Part shown: positions 47,310 through 59,725 of the stretch, in pieces
Layout: each line of letters opens with the position of its first letter
How positions within the stretch are numbered: position 1 is the first letter of the stretch
From: Neckera pumila
Taxonomy: Eukaryota > Streptophyta > Bryopsida > Hypnales > Neckeraceae
DNA: 64,000 nucleotides
Direction of reading: 5' to 3'
Assembly (NCBI GenBank): GCA_963969595.1
Contig: OZ018417.1
Span: 13,518,501-13,582,500, forward strand
Notes under the pieces: model-generated
What the model was told of the DNA's origin: nothing
The model's input: only the letters and a program-made list of their open reading frames with translations
The model's database searches: none
Translations under genes and position numbers: made by a program

Positions 47310-47614
47310 CCCCTAAAGTCCTAAGGCTATTTTTCTATCAAAAACCACTCAGAACTGCTACTTTTGTTGCGTTCATCCAAAAAATCAAAAAACATGCTTT
47401 TTTTAGAATCTAACCGCAAAATCTTGTACTACTCTTTTTTTAGATCATGTAGTAAAAATTTTGTGATATTTGATTGTACGGATTGAAAGATATTAGCATT
47501 CAAAGTGAAAGAATTTTTTTCTTTCAAAAAAATGCTTTGATTGCTCGCAAAATAAGAAACTCTATAACTTTCACATCAGTAATCCAAATGGAATGAATCA
47601 AAGCTTCCTATTCA

Positions 47615-49170
47615 ACGACGCTAGAATATGAGCGTTGAGCATTGAGCAGTAAATTATTAAACTTGAGCACTTGTCGCAAGTAATTTTACTAAAAAGAGAG
47701 ATGTTAGAGTAATAAATAGTATTGTCACACCTCAAAAATAATAATGTCAAAAAACAGAAATAGGAATAATTAAAAAAAATTTGTAAATCAAATAATTAAT
47801 GTTACAAGCAAATGTTGTATGAACAGACATCCATTCATCTATATACAGATGAACTTCATCCACATCATCCATTCTTCATCCATCTAAAAAGACTTCATTT
47901 ATACACAATAGTATACATCCTAGAAAATAGAATATAAATTCATTTTTTTAAATTCAAAAATAAAAATTCACAAAAATCATTAAGATTTGCATTGTTGACC
48001 ACAAAACTTTGTTAACTATTTTGAGGCTAGTTTAGTCCTCCTTGAAGCCAAATAGCACCTTCAAGTTTCATTTGAAGAAATATAACAACCAATCCTACAT
48101 TATAATTTGGTTGTGGTTTAGAGCTCTCTGGAACCAAAGAGTATCGTTAAGGTTCATTTAAAAAAATGAAACAATCAATTCTATAGTGGTTTGTTAATTT
48201 TTTTTTGTAATTTCAAAACCTTTCATTTAAAAACATTGACTTCATAGACCAAATTTTGACCCTTCTTGGTGCCAAAAGACTCTTGCAAGGAAGGCTCTCT
48301 GGAACCCAAAGAAGGCTCCTCGGATCTGAGGAGCCCTTCTTGGTGCCAAAAAACTCTTGCAGGAAGGCTCCTTGGAATCTAAAGAAGGCTCCTCGGGTTC
48401 TGAGGAGCCTTTCCTTGGGTGCTGAAGGGCTCTTTCAAAAAAGACTTTAGAACCCAAGGAAGGCTCTTCGGATCCGAGGAGCCCTTCCTTGGGTGCTGAA
48501 GGGCTCTTTCAAAAAAGACTTTGGAACCCAAGGAAGGCTCCTCGGATCCGAGGAGCCCTTCTTAGTGCCAAAGGACTCTTGCAAGGAAGGCTCCTTATAC
48601 CCAAATAAGGCTTGTCAGAATTTGAAGATAAGAACGACCATCCTTACTCTTTATTATTGTCTCCATATGAACCTCTTTGGGATGGAGGAGGCTCTTAGGG
48701 ATCCCTTGTGAATGTGGTATGTAAGATGCTTATTGTCTTTCTAAGAGCCTTCTCAAAACCAAAAAGGCTCTTAGAACCCTACTCAAGTTTGATATGTGTA
48801 CATTACAATGTAAACAGTTTACATCACTTGCATTTATATCAAATAATTTTGCCTTATACATCTCTAAATCAGATGCTTTATGATGCAACTGACTTCATTT
48901 AATACAAAAAATTTCAAGGCTGAATTTTTTATTCATCCACCAACTTTCATCTACATTCATCCATCATCATCTTCATCCATTTAAAGCAATGAATGAAATA
49001 AATGATTTATATCCAAGATTCATTTTTTTTTAAACTTCATATCTAAATGTGGAATTAATAACAATTTTAAAACCTGAAAAATATAATAAATAAATTTTTT
49101 ATCGCTCAAATGCAATTGCTCATTGCTCAACGCTCGTTGCTTCCTGCTCACACTTTAGCAACCCTAGTTT
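47615..49170. mobile_element. hAT-like non-autonomous element, 1.56 kb, nested
   Basis: The host sequence reads cctattca at 47607-47614 and cctattta at 49171-49178, an 8-bp target duplication with one change, as hAT elements make. The right end read in reverse complement is ctagggttgctaaagtgtga; subterminal gagcgttgagcattgagc on the left pairs with its inverted form on the right. It has no transposase. It contains the 74-bp hairpin array at 48262-48610. Confidence 0.7.
48262..48610. repeat. Tandem 74-bp repeats, each with a 22-bp palindrome centred on ggatcc
   Basis: Palindromes start at 48314, 48387, 48462 and 48536 (spacing 73-75 bp). The last reads ggctcctcggatccgaggag, then cc, and is perfect. 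Between them lie aagggctctttcaaaaaag and ttggaacccaaggaagg, so larger hairpins (ccttccttggg / cccaaggaagg) surround each core. Open frames on both strands here are repeat artefacts. Confidence 0.9.
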
Positions 49171-49502
49171 CCTATTTATATAAAAATATAATCTATTAGA
49201 AAAAAATAATTAAAAATTTTATTTCAATTTTTTATGGATTTTTTTGTTGCCAAGTCTCCCCCGTTTTGAAGTTATTGTAGCATAACTTTTGCTCCCGGAC
49301 ACCGATTGAAATAAAAATTACATTTCCAATAAGCTAATAAGTATTTCTATCTTATGGGAAAGTTGCAGAAAGTTTCACCAAACATTGAGCTCATAGGAAC
49401 CTGCCCGAAATCCATTATGTCCTCGTAGGGACAATGGGACTTTAGGGGTTAATGCACTCTTGTTGGACTCATTTAGATTTTCTTTTCAATTTTGTTGATA
49501 AT

Positions 49503-49597
49503 ACTACTAGAAAAGACAACCCTAATAAAGTTGATTCAGACATCTTGATTTGCAAATTTTGAGTGCAATTGTGTTGATTCGGATGATTTCTAGTAGT
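49503..49597. mobile_element. Possible very short CACTA-like MITE
   Basis: actactagaaa at the left and tttctagtagt at the right are inverted copies 95 bp apart. The arms show little more pairing, so the call rests on the termini. Confidence 0.35.
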
Positions 49598-49678
49598 GTA
49601 AGAATTATTTTTAGATCTGATGATCTTTGTCACAGTGAATTTTAGTTTGATTGATCATTGAATTGTTGCATCATGGAT

Positions 49679-49805
49679 CTTATTGCAGGGTACTTCTCAG
49701 TGTCAAAGGGAGCCCCTTAGCTGCAGGAATAAAAATTAATTAATTAATTAATTATTTCTACAACTAGGGGGTTTCTTTCGACACCGAGGGGTACCTAGCA
49801 ATAAG
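49679..49805. repeat. Near-perfect hairpin (foldback MITE), 127 bp
   Basis: The left arm reads cttattgcagggtacttctc, then agtgtcaaagggagcccctt, then agctgcaggaataa. The right arm is its inverse (ttatttctacaactaggggg, tttctttcgacaccgagg, ggtacctagcaataag). The loop is an attaatta run. Arms of about 55 bp pair with roughly 80% identity. Confidence 0.85.
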
Positions 49806-50230
49806 AGGGGAGTGATCATATTTTCAATAGAACAACCTCAGTCATTTCAAATGAAGTCCAATAGTAGAAATCAAGGTTGTTTAAGGGACCATGGTAATAG
49901 GTACCAAAATTTACCAAAAATAATAAATTTTGGCTCAAATTTTTAGGTGGAATCTCTAAAAAATTATATGCTTATAGGCTCACAAGCTCACAAGCTCACA
50001 CTCACATGCTCACAAAATAGCAACCCTGCATATCATGATCAAATTATCCTACAGTTAATGTATGATCTATCTTCAGAATTGCAAAAAATTGATATTTCTA
50101 TGAGTAGAGATTTAAAAAAAATCAAGGTGTTAGCGATGCTTCTACCTTTCAAAATGTATTGAAAATAAATTGAAAGTTTAAGAAAGTTTATTTGCACCAC
50201 TTCAAGTGCAAATCATACAAAAGATTTCAA

Positions 50231-50452
50231 CCTTCAAAGGGGCCGCAAGTTTTTTATTTTTGGCACCCTTGTAGTGCAATTATTAAAAGAATAAAAAAAT
50301 TATGTAAAAATAAAATGATCTGACGTGGCGCTGATATAGTACCATTAGTGCTACGTGTGCATCCAAAATTTTAAAAATAAAAAATAAATTTTTATTCTTA
50401 TTTTTCCTATAATTGTACCGCAGGGGTGCAAAACTCGCGGCCCCTTTAAAGG
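50231..50452. mobile_element. Foldback MITE with aaaggggccgc termini, 222 bp
   Basis: Left ccttcaaaggggccgcaagt and right, in reverse complement, cctttaaaggggccgcgagt, extend inward with matching ttggcaccctt / ttgcacccctg and A/T-rich arms. No target duplication is evident. Confidence 0.75.
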
Positions 50453-50853
50453 CCAAAGTTTTTCCTAATGCTTGTTTTGATCTCTTCTTTTTGCAAAAAT
50501 CAGATCTAAATTTCAATTCAAGACAGAAAGAAGGCAAGTAACTGTAGTCTAATTACCATAGATTGTATATAATCATGCATTGTTGTGATATAAAAAAACT
50601 ACAAGTTGAATAAAATCCATGCATTTTGTTTGTTTGTTAGTTTTGTTTTGTTTTCTTAGATTTCATAGTCAAGTTTAAGTGACTAGAATTGTTCTCAAGA
50701 TGCTTGTATACATTCCAAGTTAATCTTATCTGAGAAAAAAGAAAACATATGTGAAGATAATAAGACAACACCAAGGAGGCATTGTCATTGCTTAAATTTT
50801 TTGCCTAATATATATTCCATTCTTTATCATTTATCTGTTCTTTTCTTGCTTAA

Positions 50854-51310
50854 CACCTAAAGGCCAAAGGCCTTTTTTTTGCCAGAAAACACCCAAAATT
50901 GCCATTTTTATAGCAAAGAGTAAAAAAATTGAAAAATGTTTATTTGACGCATCTAAATGTAGAATCTCACACCTAACTAGTGTGAGAATGTGTGGAAACA
51001 ATTTCAAAATTTTTGACCACATAGATTGCAAGATATTTGCGTTTAAAGTGAAAAAACAACATTGTGTGACTAGATTTTATCACTTTGAATATTTTTAACT
51101 TATATTTTTTGCACAGCAGAGTTTTGAGCTTTAAATCTTTATAGTAGAGAATTGTGTTGAGAATCTAGAGGAAAAAATATCCAAATAATTTAATTTTCAT
51201 ATTAAATTTTTTTTAAATAGAAGTATATACGGGATAGAAGGAAACTCTAAAATATTAATATCCTTTATATGGAATTAAATAACACTAATCCCAATGGTGA
51301 GATTGTTCTT
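50854..51310. mobile_element. TTAA-flanked element, truncated copy 5
   Basis: TTAA at 50850-50853 precedes cacctaaaggccaaaggcc, then gaaaacacccaaaattgcc. It stays alignable to 57659 onward through ccaatggtgagattgtt at about 51300 and then stops abruptly, next to the transposase remnant. The right end is missing. Confidence 0.75.
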
Positions 51311-51359
51311 TTGAAAAAATAAAACCTTGTGAATTTTTTTTTTTGAAAAGCAGAAGAAA

Positions 51360-52590
51360 GTTTAGCATAAAGGAATTAAGCGGATGAAAGTTTCTCTTAT
51401 CAAAAAAAGATTTTGAAACTATCCTATTGAAATTAGGCAGTTCTTGCCCTTGAAAGCATTGCAAATGTTTTGCAACTATCTCTTGGAGATGTGGAAACAA
51501 TTGTCCTATACTCCAAGATCCATCAAGTCCTAATGCCAAGCCACAACAAATCATTGCTTTCCTAGCATAGGACATGCTGTCAACATCCACCTCTTGTTTA
51601 TTATCTTCTACATTATCAGCAACCAATTGTACAAAAAAACGTTTCTCCGGATTTGTCAACTTTCCTGACCATTGTCCATTTGTTCGAGGTGCATTTTGCC
51701 AAGCATTTAGTTGTATCAAATCAATTTTCTTGGCTTCCCACCTTTTTGTCCATGCATCTTGGATTTTTGAGACGAGGAATGTATCTGCTAGTTGGCAAAG
51801 GTGAATAGAACATGAAGGCAAAAATTTGAAAACTATGTTTTTGACAGCTAAGACAGCATCCAATCTAGAGGTCATAGGATGACTGTTATAATTATCAAGT
51901 CATATGATCATCATGCGTTGATAAAGATCGACTTGATATGCACGAGGTTCCAAAAAGTATTCGGGAAAGATGGTTTGGTCCATCCAACCTTTAAAGCCCG
52001 TTCTATAAAAAACCCTAAGAATATTATCAATCAAACTTTGGATATAATAGCTTCTATTTTCATTTGAGAAAATGAGCAAAGGAGCTTCTATGGTGGCACA
52101 ACCGCCTCCTGAAATGCAAACCACCATGGTTATGGACTCCCCACCCAAGACAACTTCAGCGAATTTGACAATTGTACCTCCTCAAAACCCTAAAGTTTGA
52201 CTATTGTCAAGATTGACATCGAAATGTGTTTCATCTAGATTTTCTATGAGATTTTCATTAAACTTCCCTGGATGAAAATTCCCTTTGCAAGACTCCCAAA
52301 TGGTAGGTGGATTGCATTTTGATTTGAAGCTTCTTTTCAAGGCTACAAGTCAAACGACCACATTGAGATAAAAGGACAATATTGTGGTTATCCATGAACT
52401 GATTGACATAGTTCACTGTGATTTTGTTAACCAACAAAACATTGTCTTTGGGATCAGCAAAATAGGCTATAAAAATGGCCTTAGGAGCTACAAGAACGGA
52501 AAGAATAAATTCAAAAAATAGGTGAGATGAAAATTTGACATTTTATTTGCAAAGGTGATTGAATTTTTCAAATAATATAGGATACAAATA
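51360..52590 (-). pseudogene. Second DDE-superfamily transposase remnant (Tc1/pogo-related)
   Basis: Minus-strand pieces in three frames read, in order: DPKDNVLLVNKITVNYVNQF and HLGVLQREF, then an NLDETHF-like region with the first Asp, then MGGESITMVVCISGGG, IEAPLLIFSNENRSYYIQSL and DQTIFPEYFLEPRAYQ. After a gap come LPSCSIHLCQLADTFLVSKI (third Asp region), DAWTKRWEAKKIDLIQLNAW, MSYARKAMICCGLAL and WSIGQLFPHLQEIVAKH. The 51285-51875 open frame holds the last part intact (about 170 residues). The middle Asp motif is degraded. It is not the same family as the 43126-45114 remnant. Element ends were not found. Confidence 0.75.
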
Positions 52591-55500
52591 TTGCACTTAA
52601 TTGCTCTTCTTCTTACCTCAACCTGATCTGGCTTTTGGAGAATTGCGCCTCTTTTTGCCCAAACAGTTTTGGCTACAAGAGAATGGAGTGATGGGACCTT
52701 TAGTGTTTTCATGGAATTGGTGACGTTGTTGTCACCATTGGTTGGCTTCGATGAGATTGGTAGGGCGTTGGTCACGAAAGTATTCCGGAAATGCTTGAAT
52801 GACCCAAGCATTGAGGCCAACGAAGCTCTGAATGGCGATGTCCTCAATCATCTAAGAAGTGACAGATCAGCAAGTGACAAGGTTGAAAACTTGTTGAAGA
52901 CGTCGAGGAGGGGCATTGGGAGGAATCTTAGCAAGCAGAGGCACTCCATGGTCAAAATATTGAAAAAAAATTAAAAATGTGGCTGTAAAAAAAAAGTGGC
53001 TACAAAAAAAAAACTATTTTTTAAAGAAAATAGAAGAGAGAAAGACAAATTTAATGGTGTCATCCAATGTTCAATCACATACACCAATAAAAAGATATAG
53101 GCGTCGGAAGTTTGAAATCCGTCTGCGCGGCGGGAAACCACGGAGTATAACTCCACCCCACCTTGTGGAAGGAGCACCTTTGATCTCTAGAGAAGTCTCC
53201 ACCTCTCCACACAACCCAACAGGCTTTGGACAAGCGAGTGAGATGATGGCAGTCGAAGTCAGAGCAAATTGGGCAGTATGGAGCAACAATTTTTAAGAGC
53301 TGACAAAGATCAGGATTTACACTCCTTTTGCTTTATGCAGCGTATTTCCAATGCCACTCTCGCTTCCCATCACGAGCATTGCGTTGGTTCAACAGAAACA
53401 AGCATTGTCACTCTCCAGGGCGGAAAGCAGAGTTCCCCAGGGAAGGGCCAGAGTTTGACAGTGGGAGTTAAGTGCCCCAATATTATTTACACATAAGTTG
53501 GAAAATAGTGTTGGGAGTAAAGAACTAGGAACAACACTAATTATCACCCAACATTGTTTACCAATTTTAGTGTATTGAGGATCAAACTAGCTACCCAAAA
53601 AGATTATAGAATATGGTCAATTGGCAATGTGAATTCATTGGCTCCCGTATCTTTATCTATATAGAGAATATGGGACTGTTTCCAAAAGTCAGCTATGGAA
53701 GAATGCAAATAGTTGATACTGCATAGTCGACAGATCATTGCAAACGGACACAACTTGATAAATGCCTTTGCGCTTTACGGGTTTGATCATAATAAATGTC
53801 CAGTGACTAATGTAAAGCTTCATGTTAAAATTGATATTCCTCCAGCTCATGACCGTAGCAACAAGCACCCATAGGAGATGTGGAATGTCCACTGGCCCTA
53901 GTTATGGTGTGCATGCCACTCGAAGTCAAATTCAAGGCATAATAGTTCTTCACTTGGTGGGATCACGCATGCTGGTACATGGTGAACCACCTGAGCAAAT
54001 TCTTACCTGACGTTACATTTCTTATGCTAAAAACAAAGTTCATCGCTTTCTTGATCTAGAAGTGTTGATGATTATATGTTTTGGTAATGGCATAGGGTAC
54101 ATCAATCTTGTATTTTTACATTAAATTAGTTAGTTCATTAGTTAGTTAGTTTAGTTTGTTACGATGAAACCTTTGGAACCATGTATCTCTCCACTATAAG
54201 AATCTTGTATTTTTTGTGATGTTTTAACAAAGGGGTCTTGGCGTTTGTTTTGGCGCAAAAGGAATTAGCATATTTGTCATCTAATATTTATTATAATGGA
54301 TGGACAAAATATGTACTAATTTTTAGAAAATATGTTCTTTTTCAACTCGATTTTTTTTACATCACAAAAAATAGGGTCTTCTAAGGTTCTTAGGATGCGC
54401 CATTTGGTGAACAAGTCATCTCCACGTAGGCAAACAGGGCCACGTTGGAAAAAATTTCATCCATTTTCTTGCTTACGTGCTTTGTGATGTGGACCCCTTC
54501 AAATTTGACATGGCACCCTCTTTTGTTGACGTGGATAGCGAAACATGATGTTCTTTCAGCTAAAGTGATCCAATAGACATTTCTTTTTAAGCGCCACATT
54601 CATTTTTTTAAAACATCAACTTAGATCATGTCTAGATAGACATTTTTTTGAAACATCAATTGTTGTATATTGTACATTTCAGTCAAGGTCAGTAAAAAAT
54701 AATTATTTAAAATACATAAAGAAACCAAAATAATGAACAAAATCAATTGTTGAATTCAACATCCATTAAAAAAACTTACCATCTACCATCAAGAAGATTT
54801 TTGATGGCCAAATGAAGGAATTATTTCATTGAAAATATGTGAGAATGAAGAGTTGAGAGGTCCTATTTATATTCATTGTTGTCCATAGTGAGACAAAAGA
54901 TATGGGATAACTAGAATATGGAAACTTGACCATTGTAAATCTCAACGTTGTTTCAAACATCTTGATGTTGTTTTAGACATCTAGACCATGTTGTTTTAGA
55001 CATTTTACATTGAACACAATTCTTGCTTATATTATCCCATATAGGTTGTCAATCTTCCTACCACCCCACTTGTACAAAGAGTGTTTTTTTTCATCCATGG
55101 TGCACATTCATCCATTGCCCTTTTTTTGCAAAGCATGCTACTGGGTTGACTTTTCCCTCAAGTTTTCACATTTGGTTAGTATTTTATTATAGACCGTAGT
55201 GATTTTCATTGATTTACCCATAGTCAAAATGGATCTACTTGTTGATGTGGCAATCTATGTTTTTTTGGACGTTTCAGAAAACATCAATACGTCTTTAATG
55301 ATGTCAAATAAAACATCAACATCAATGATAACATCAACTTAGATTTACAGTAAAAAGCCAATGTTCTTTGCAATGTCCACAAAAATCTACCTTGTCGGAC
55401 TAGCTAGCTATTGAAATCTTGATTTTTTATTGGACACTGCATGTTAGTGGTAAAACATTGCCAACACATAGTTTTCTTATAGTGTCCAGTTATATTGATT

Positions 55501-56072
55501 TTTAAAAAATTTATGAATTAAAAAAGTAAAATTTTATTTTTATTTTTAATTTAATACACAATGGCAAGGGCACTATGCACACTATTTCAAATGCAATCTA
55601 GAATAATGGAAGATGATGTTTCATGACTTTCGAAATACTTGTATATGTTATGTTTAAAAAACCAATCTTTTGGTGACATAAAGAGATCATTTCGAAGTAC
55701 AAATGTGCATTTTAAATGACAAAAAATTCAAAACTAATTACATTGCCTATTAAGACAACTTGATATTATATTTTGATTGTAATTATGGAAGTGATTCCTT
55801 GATTGGCCATTAGATTCTACAATCACGGGGCTAATATTTTGGTTTGTAGTTATTTATAAAGTCTTCAAAAATGTGTGTTCCATGAAGGTTTCACAAGACT
55901 TGGACTTGTAAGGCAATAAATCATAGATAATAAAAGCAATATATAATATATTACATTATCAGAGTATTCTCTCATATCATATGTTCATCCTGGATTCAAT
56001 ATTTAACAGAGCATGTATATTTTAATACATAATGTATTCTTAAGTATTATCTAATAATATTTTGTTATTTAA
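52591..56072. other. AT-rich spacer with unassigned open frames
   Basis: The + strand frame at 52669-52974 (101 residues, no low complexity) is the only one with ordinary protein-like composition, but I recognise no family. The antisense frame 52488-52847 overlaps it. 53041-53500 is GC-richer with no similarity. 54600-55400 repeats short aaacatcaact phrases. No gene is supported. Confidence 0.35.
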
Positions 56073-56943
56073 CCCCTAAAAGCCCAAGTGTCCATGGGAG
56101 GGTTTTTTGGTACTTTGGGCAAGCTCATGTACCCTCAATTTTTCACATGATTTTCTGAAATTTTTTTGGGAGATAGGAAATCACATTAGCTTCACGGGAA
56201 GATAAATTTCATCAAATTCCGACTTATCCTCCAAAAGTTATGAGCATTTGAAAATTAATTTCAGTTCGGGAATCTGCTGCCCCTCAAGAATCTGACTTTG
56301 ACTCCCAAGGGGGCAGCAGAGGTGGCAAGAGAGGAGAGGTGGCAAGAGAGGCTATTGTTGTGCCTATTGGGAGGTCACATGAGGCTTTAGGAGCTTGTAG
56401 ATGTTAGAGATTTTGACATTTTTCAAATTTTTTTTTTCCTACTTCTAAAATACAAGTGCATCTTTCAATCCATCGTTCAGATTTTGTAGATCACCAAGTG
56501 TGTGATGGGAATTTTTTTTTGAAAATGGCCTATTGTATTGTCATTTCTTGGGACATAGTGGCAAATTTATTTTTTTTGAATATCCGGATTGTCTTAAATT
56601 GCCTTGAAAATTGGCATGCACATGCCTAAGATGTTTCCCCATAAGAAAAAATTAGAAATTGGAGGTCAGTAGTGGAAAAAAATTCAGCAAATGGCGGTCA
56701 AAGGCATCTGAAATTTTCCGGCACAGTGGGAAAAAAAAAAAAAAGGACTTTGAATGCAAATATCTCCCAATCTGTACGGTCAAACTTCACAAAATTTTTA
56801 CCACATGTTCTCAAACAAGTTAACTACAAGATCCAACGGTTACATTTCCAAAAAATCAATTTTTCAAACTTTTTTGATGAATGCTCTAGAAATGGCAGTT
56901 TTGGGTGTTTTTTGAGGTAGAAAAGACCTTGGGCTCTTAGGGG
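56073..56943. mobile_element. TTAA-flanked non-coding element, copy 6 (871 bp)
   Basis: Perfect TTAA flanks lie at 56069-56072 and 56944-56947. The left terminus is cccctaaaagcccaagtgtc; the right is gaccttgggctcttagggg. It contains caatctgtacggtcaaact, acatgttctcaaacaagtta and ggcagttttgggtgttttt, matching copies 3 and 7. Confidence 0.88.
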
Positions 56944-56947
56944 TTAA

Positions 56948-57654
56948 CATACATTGCTTCCAAGTAAGGTATGCAATTTACGTCCCTTTTAAAATGATTG
57001 ATCAACCATTGAGAACTAACACAAGCATCCCAAACCTTTTTGTGTGCTTGTTACTCATCTTTGCATTTGCTTGTAGTTTATAAGTTAAATTCCTAGTCCT
57101 TAAGCAAAATAACAAACTTGGCTATTATCTTCAAAATGTTCTCAGTTGGTACTATAATTGCTTCAATGCTCACGGAATGAGAAAATGAAGATTCTTTATT
57201 CATTGTTCTTGCCATGTCCATTGGGCTATGTGGAAATGGTGTTGTTTGCTTCTATTGTAGTATATCAATTCCTAAAGTTTTTTGGGTGTTTTTGAGCAAA
57301 ATTGTCACAAAATAGCACACGCTGAAAACAAAGTAGATTGGTCAAATTTGTAATCTCTTTTGCAACTTTTAATCATACAATCTTACACCTAACTTGAATG
57401 TCTATTTTTCGACCAATTTCTTTTGCAACTATTAATAGGCATTTTTCACTCTACCAACATTTTAGAGTTAACTACAAGTTCAAAGTGCCTAGGTAAGGGC
57501 ACCTAATTCCACCATGAAACCTTTTGCTTCACTACTAGTCTCTTAGGAGAAGAAAAATAAGGTGGCAAAGTAGCCACTACATCATCCAAAAATGCCTCAA
57601 GCTTTGTAGAACAACCGCTGGGAGTTGAAGCATCTTTGCTTCAAGGATGGGCGT
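56948..57654. other. Spacer between elements
   Basis: Nothing recognisable was seen here. Confidence 0.4.
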
Positions 57655-57658
57655 TTAA

Positions 57659-58549
57659 CCCCTAAAGGCCCAAGGCCTCTTTCTACCAAAAACACTCAAA
57701 ATTGCCATTTCTATAGCAAAGAGTAAAAAAAATTGAAAACTGTCTTTTTTTCACATTTAACCGTAGGATCTTACATCTAATTAGTATGAAAATGTGTCAA
57801 AAAAAATCCAAAATTTTTGACCCCACGGATTGCAAGATATTTGAGTTTAAAGTAAAAAAAGGACAAGTTTTTCAGCACATTGCGGGACTAGATTATTTGA
57901 CTTTGAATTTCTTATAACTTTAATTTTTGCACTACAGAGTTTTGAGCTCTAAATCTTTATGTTAGAGAATTGAATTGAGAGTCTAGGAAAAAAAAAGTTC
58001 AAAAAAATGAATTTTTATACTTTAAAAAAATGTTAAGTAGAAGTAGGTATGAGATAGAAGGAAAATCTAAATTATTAATATCTCTACGATGGAATTAAAA
58101 TGCACTAGTCCCAATGGTGAGATTGTTTTAGCAATCAAACTAAATTATGTATAACTATTTCTTTTTTGAAAAATTGTAAAAATTGCATTCAAAAATGAAT
58201 CCTACAATGCTTTAATTGCCCCCAAAACAAGATTGTCCATAACCTTCTCATAACAAATCCAATTAGAATGAATTAAAGCTTTCTATGTAAACAAAAGTAT
58301 ACTCTATGAGAGAAAAAATAAATTTAATTTTAATTTTAATAAAAAAATTATTGCCCCCTCTACCATGTTTTGAGCTTATTTAGACATAACTTTTGTTCCC
58401 ATGTACCGATTGAAAAAAGAATTATATTCCCATAAAGCTTATCAATTTTTCTATTACTGAAAAAAGTTTCAAAAATTTGGACAAAAATTCAGCCCGTAGA
58501 TATCTGCCCCAAATCCCATTTGACCCCAAAGGACAATGGCCTTTAGGAG
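57659..58549. mobile_element. TTAA-flanked non-coding element, copy 7 (891 bp, inverted)
   Basis: TTAA lies at 57655-57658 and 58550-58553. The left terminus is cccctaaaggcccaaggcct, then ctttctaccaaaaacactc; the right is ggacaatggcctttaggag. Read in reverse complement it aligns along its length with copy 3. Confidence 0.88.
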
Positions 58550-58794
58550 TTAATGACCTTGATGCTGCAATCTAAAAGGTTCATTATTATTAAATGTATA
58601 AACAAAGAATGCACCTATTGGTCCAATAATCTAAATATTTTAGTGACTACCTTAATCATGGAAGGCCATGTCATTCCAAAGATAAGAAGAGTCTAGTAGT
58701 AGATAGGTATCCTGTGCTTTCAACTTTGAAAATTCATAGGATATTATGTAAGTGTCAAAAAAATACAAAATGACTTAGGTTGGGTTTCTCTTAA

Positions 58795-59725
58795 CCCTTA
58801 AAGGACCAAACACCATTTTTTTGGCAACATAGCAATTTTGGTCAGCTTACTACAAATCAAAATTTTATTTTTTTCTTTGAAATTTTCATACAAGATGTGC
58901 TCAAGGAGTAGCTTCAAGGCCCAACAATTTTCATAACTTTTGACTACATGGATATAAAATTATCACATGATGTGTAATTTTCCGTATTTGGCGGGCAGCC
59001 CAGGTAGCTCAAAAAAATTCTCTTAAAAACACTTTTAAAAAACATTAAGATTTGAAATTAGTTTTATATATTTATATATACTTGGAAAGCTTTGAATCAT
59101 TCCATTTGGATAAATGAGTCAAAAGCTATGAGTAGTTCTAGTTTGAGGTAGTTATGGAATCTCTATTCTAAAATAAACTTTAAAGTCCTTTATCTAACTC
59201 AATTTTCAATATTTTTGAAAAAAACAAAATACATTGGGTGTAGATTGTTTATTACAACATTACAACCTTTGGGATTGGCATTTATTAGTTGTATAATTAA
59301 ATTCTTGACAATTTAGTATTTTGAGTCATTCTCTACCTCTTCCTACTTACTATTTTTTTCCTATATGTTGTACAATTCCAAATGATCTGAAATTTTCAAG
59401 CATGTAGACAACTTGCCTTGAAGAATGAATTCAAAGGGTAACCACCATTTTGGTATGGCTTCATACAAATGTGACCTTGTGAAGGGCAGCTACCTGGATT
59501 TTTGCAGTGATTAAAAAAGGATTTTTGTCAATTCAAACGCTATTATCTTGCAATCTACATGGTGGAAAATTCTAAATTTTTTTCCACATCTTTTTAAACC
59601 AATGTACTACAAGATCCTACGGTTACATGTGTTCAAAGTTTTTTTTTTCTAAAATTTAGTACTTGTATTAGAAATGGCAATTTTAAAGCAGTTTTGGTGA
59701 AATCATAGTCAAAAACATTTAGGGG
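58795..59725. mobile_element. TTAA-flanked non-coding element, copy 8 (931 bp, second subfamily)
   Basis: TTAA lies at 58791-58794 and 59726-59729. The left terminus is cccttaaaggaccaaacacc; the right is agtcaaaaacatttagggg. The interior matches copy 1 (7994-8939) in inverted orientation (gatcctacggttacat, gcaatctacatgg, ggcgggcagcccagg) more closely than the other copies. Confidence 0.85.

Larger units (their letters stand above)
47310..49448. mobile_element. TTAA-flanked non-coding element, copy 4, split by a nested hAT-like element
   Basis: Perfect TTAA flanks lie at 47306-47309 and 49449-49452. The left terminus is ccctaaagtcctaaggc; the right is gggactttagggg. The left arm continues atcaaaaaccactcagaact, the right arm reads (reverse complement) cctaaagtcccattgtccct, the two distinct ends seen in other copies. 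Removing the nested 47615-49170 insert leaves about 575 bp, so this copy is also internally shortened. Confidence 0.85.

Noticed and set aside
48242..48711. Repeat proteins with GSEEPFLVPK-like units on both strands
   Set aside because: Both strands are open because of the 74-bp palindromic array; there is no start context and no similarity.
46911..50028. A larger hAT element bounded by cagtgctattttgtaagc and the inverse of cagggttgctattttgtgag
   Set aside because: The ends look alike, but the flanking octamers (aagactag and catatcat) do not match, so they may be ends of two separate truncated copies.
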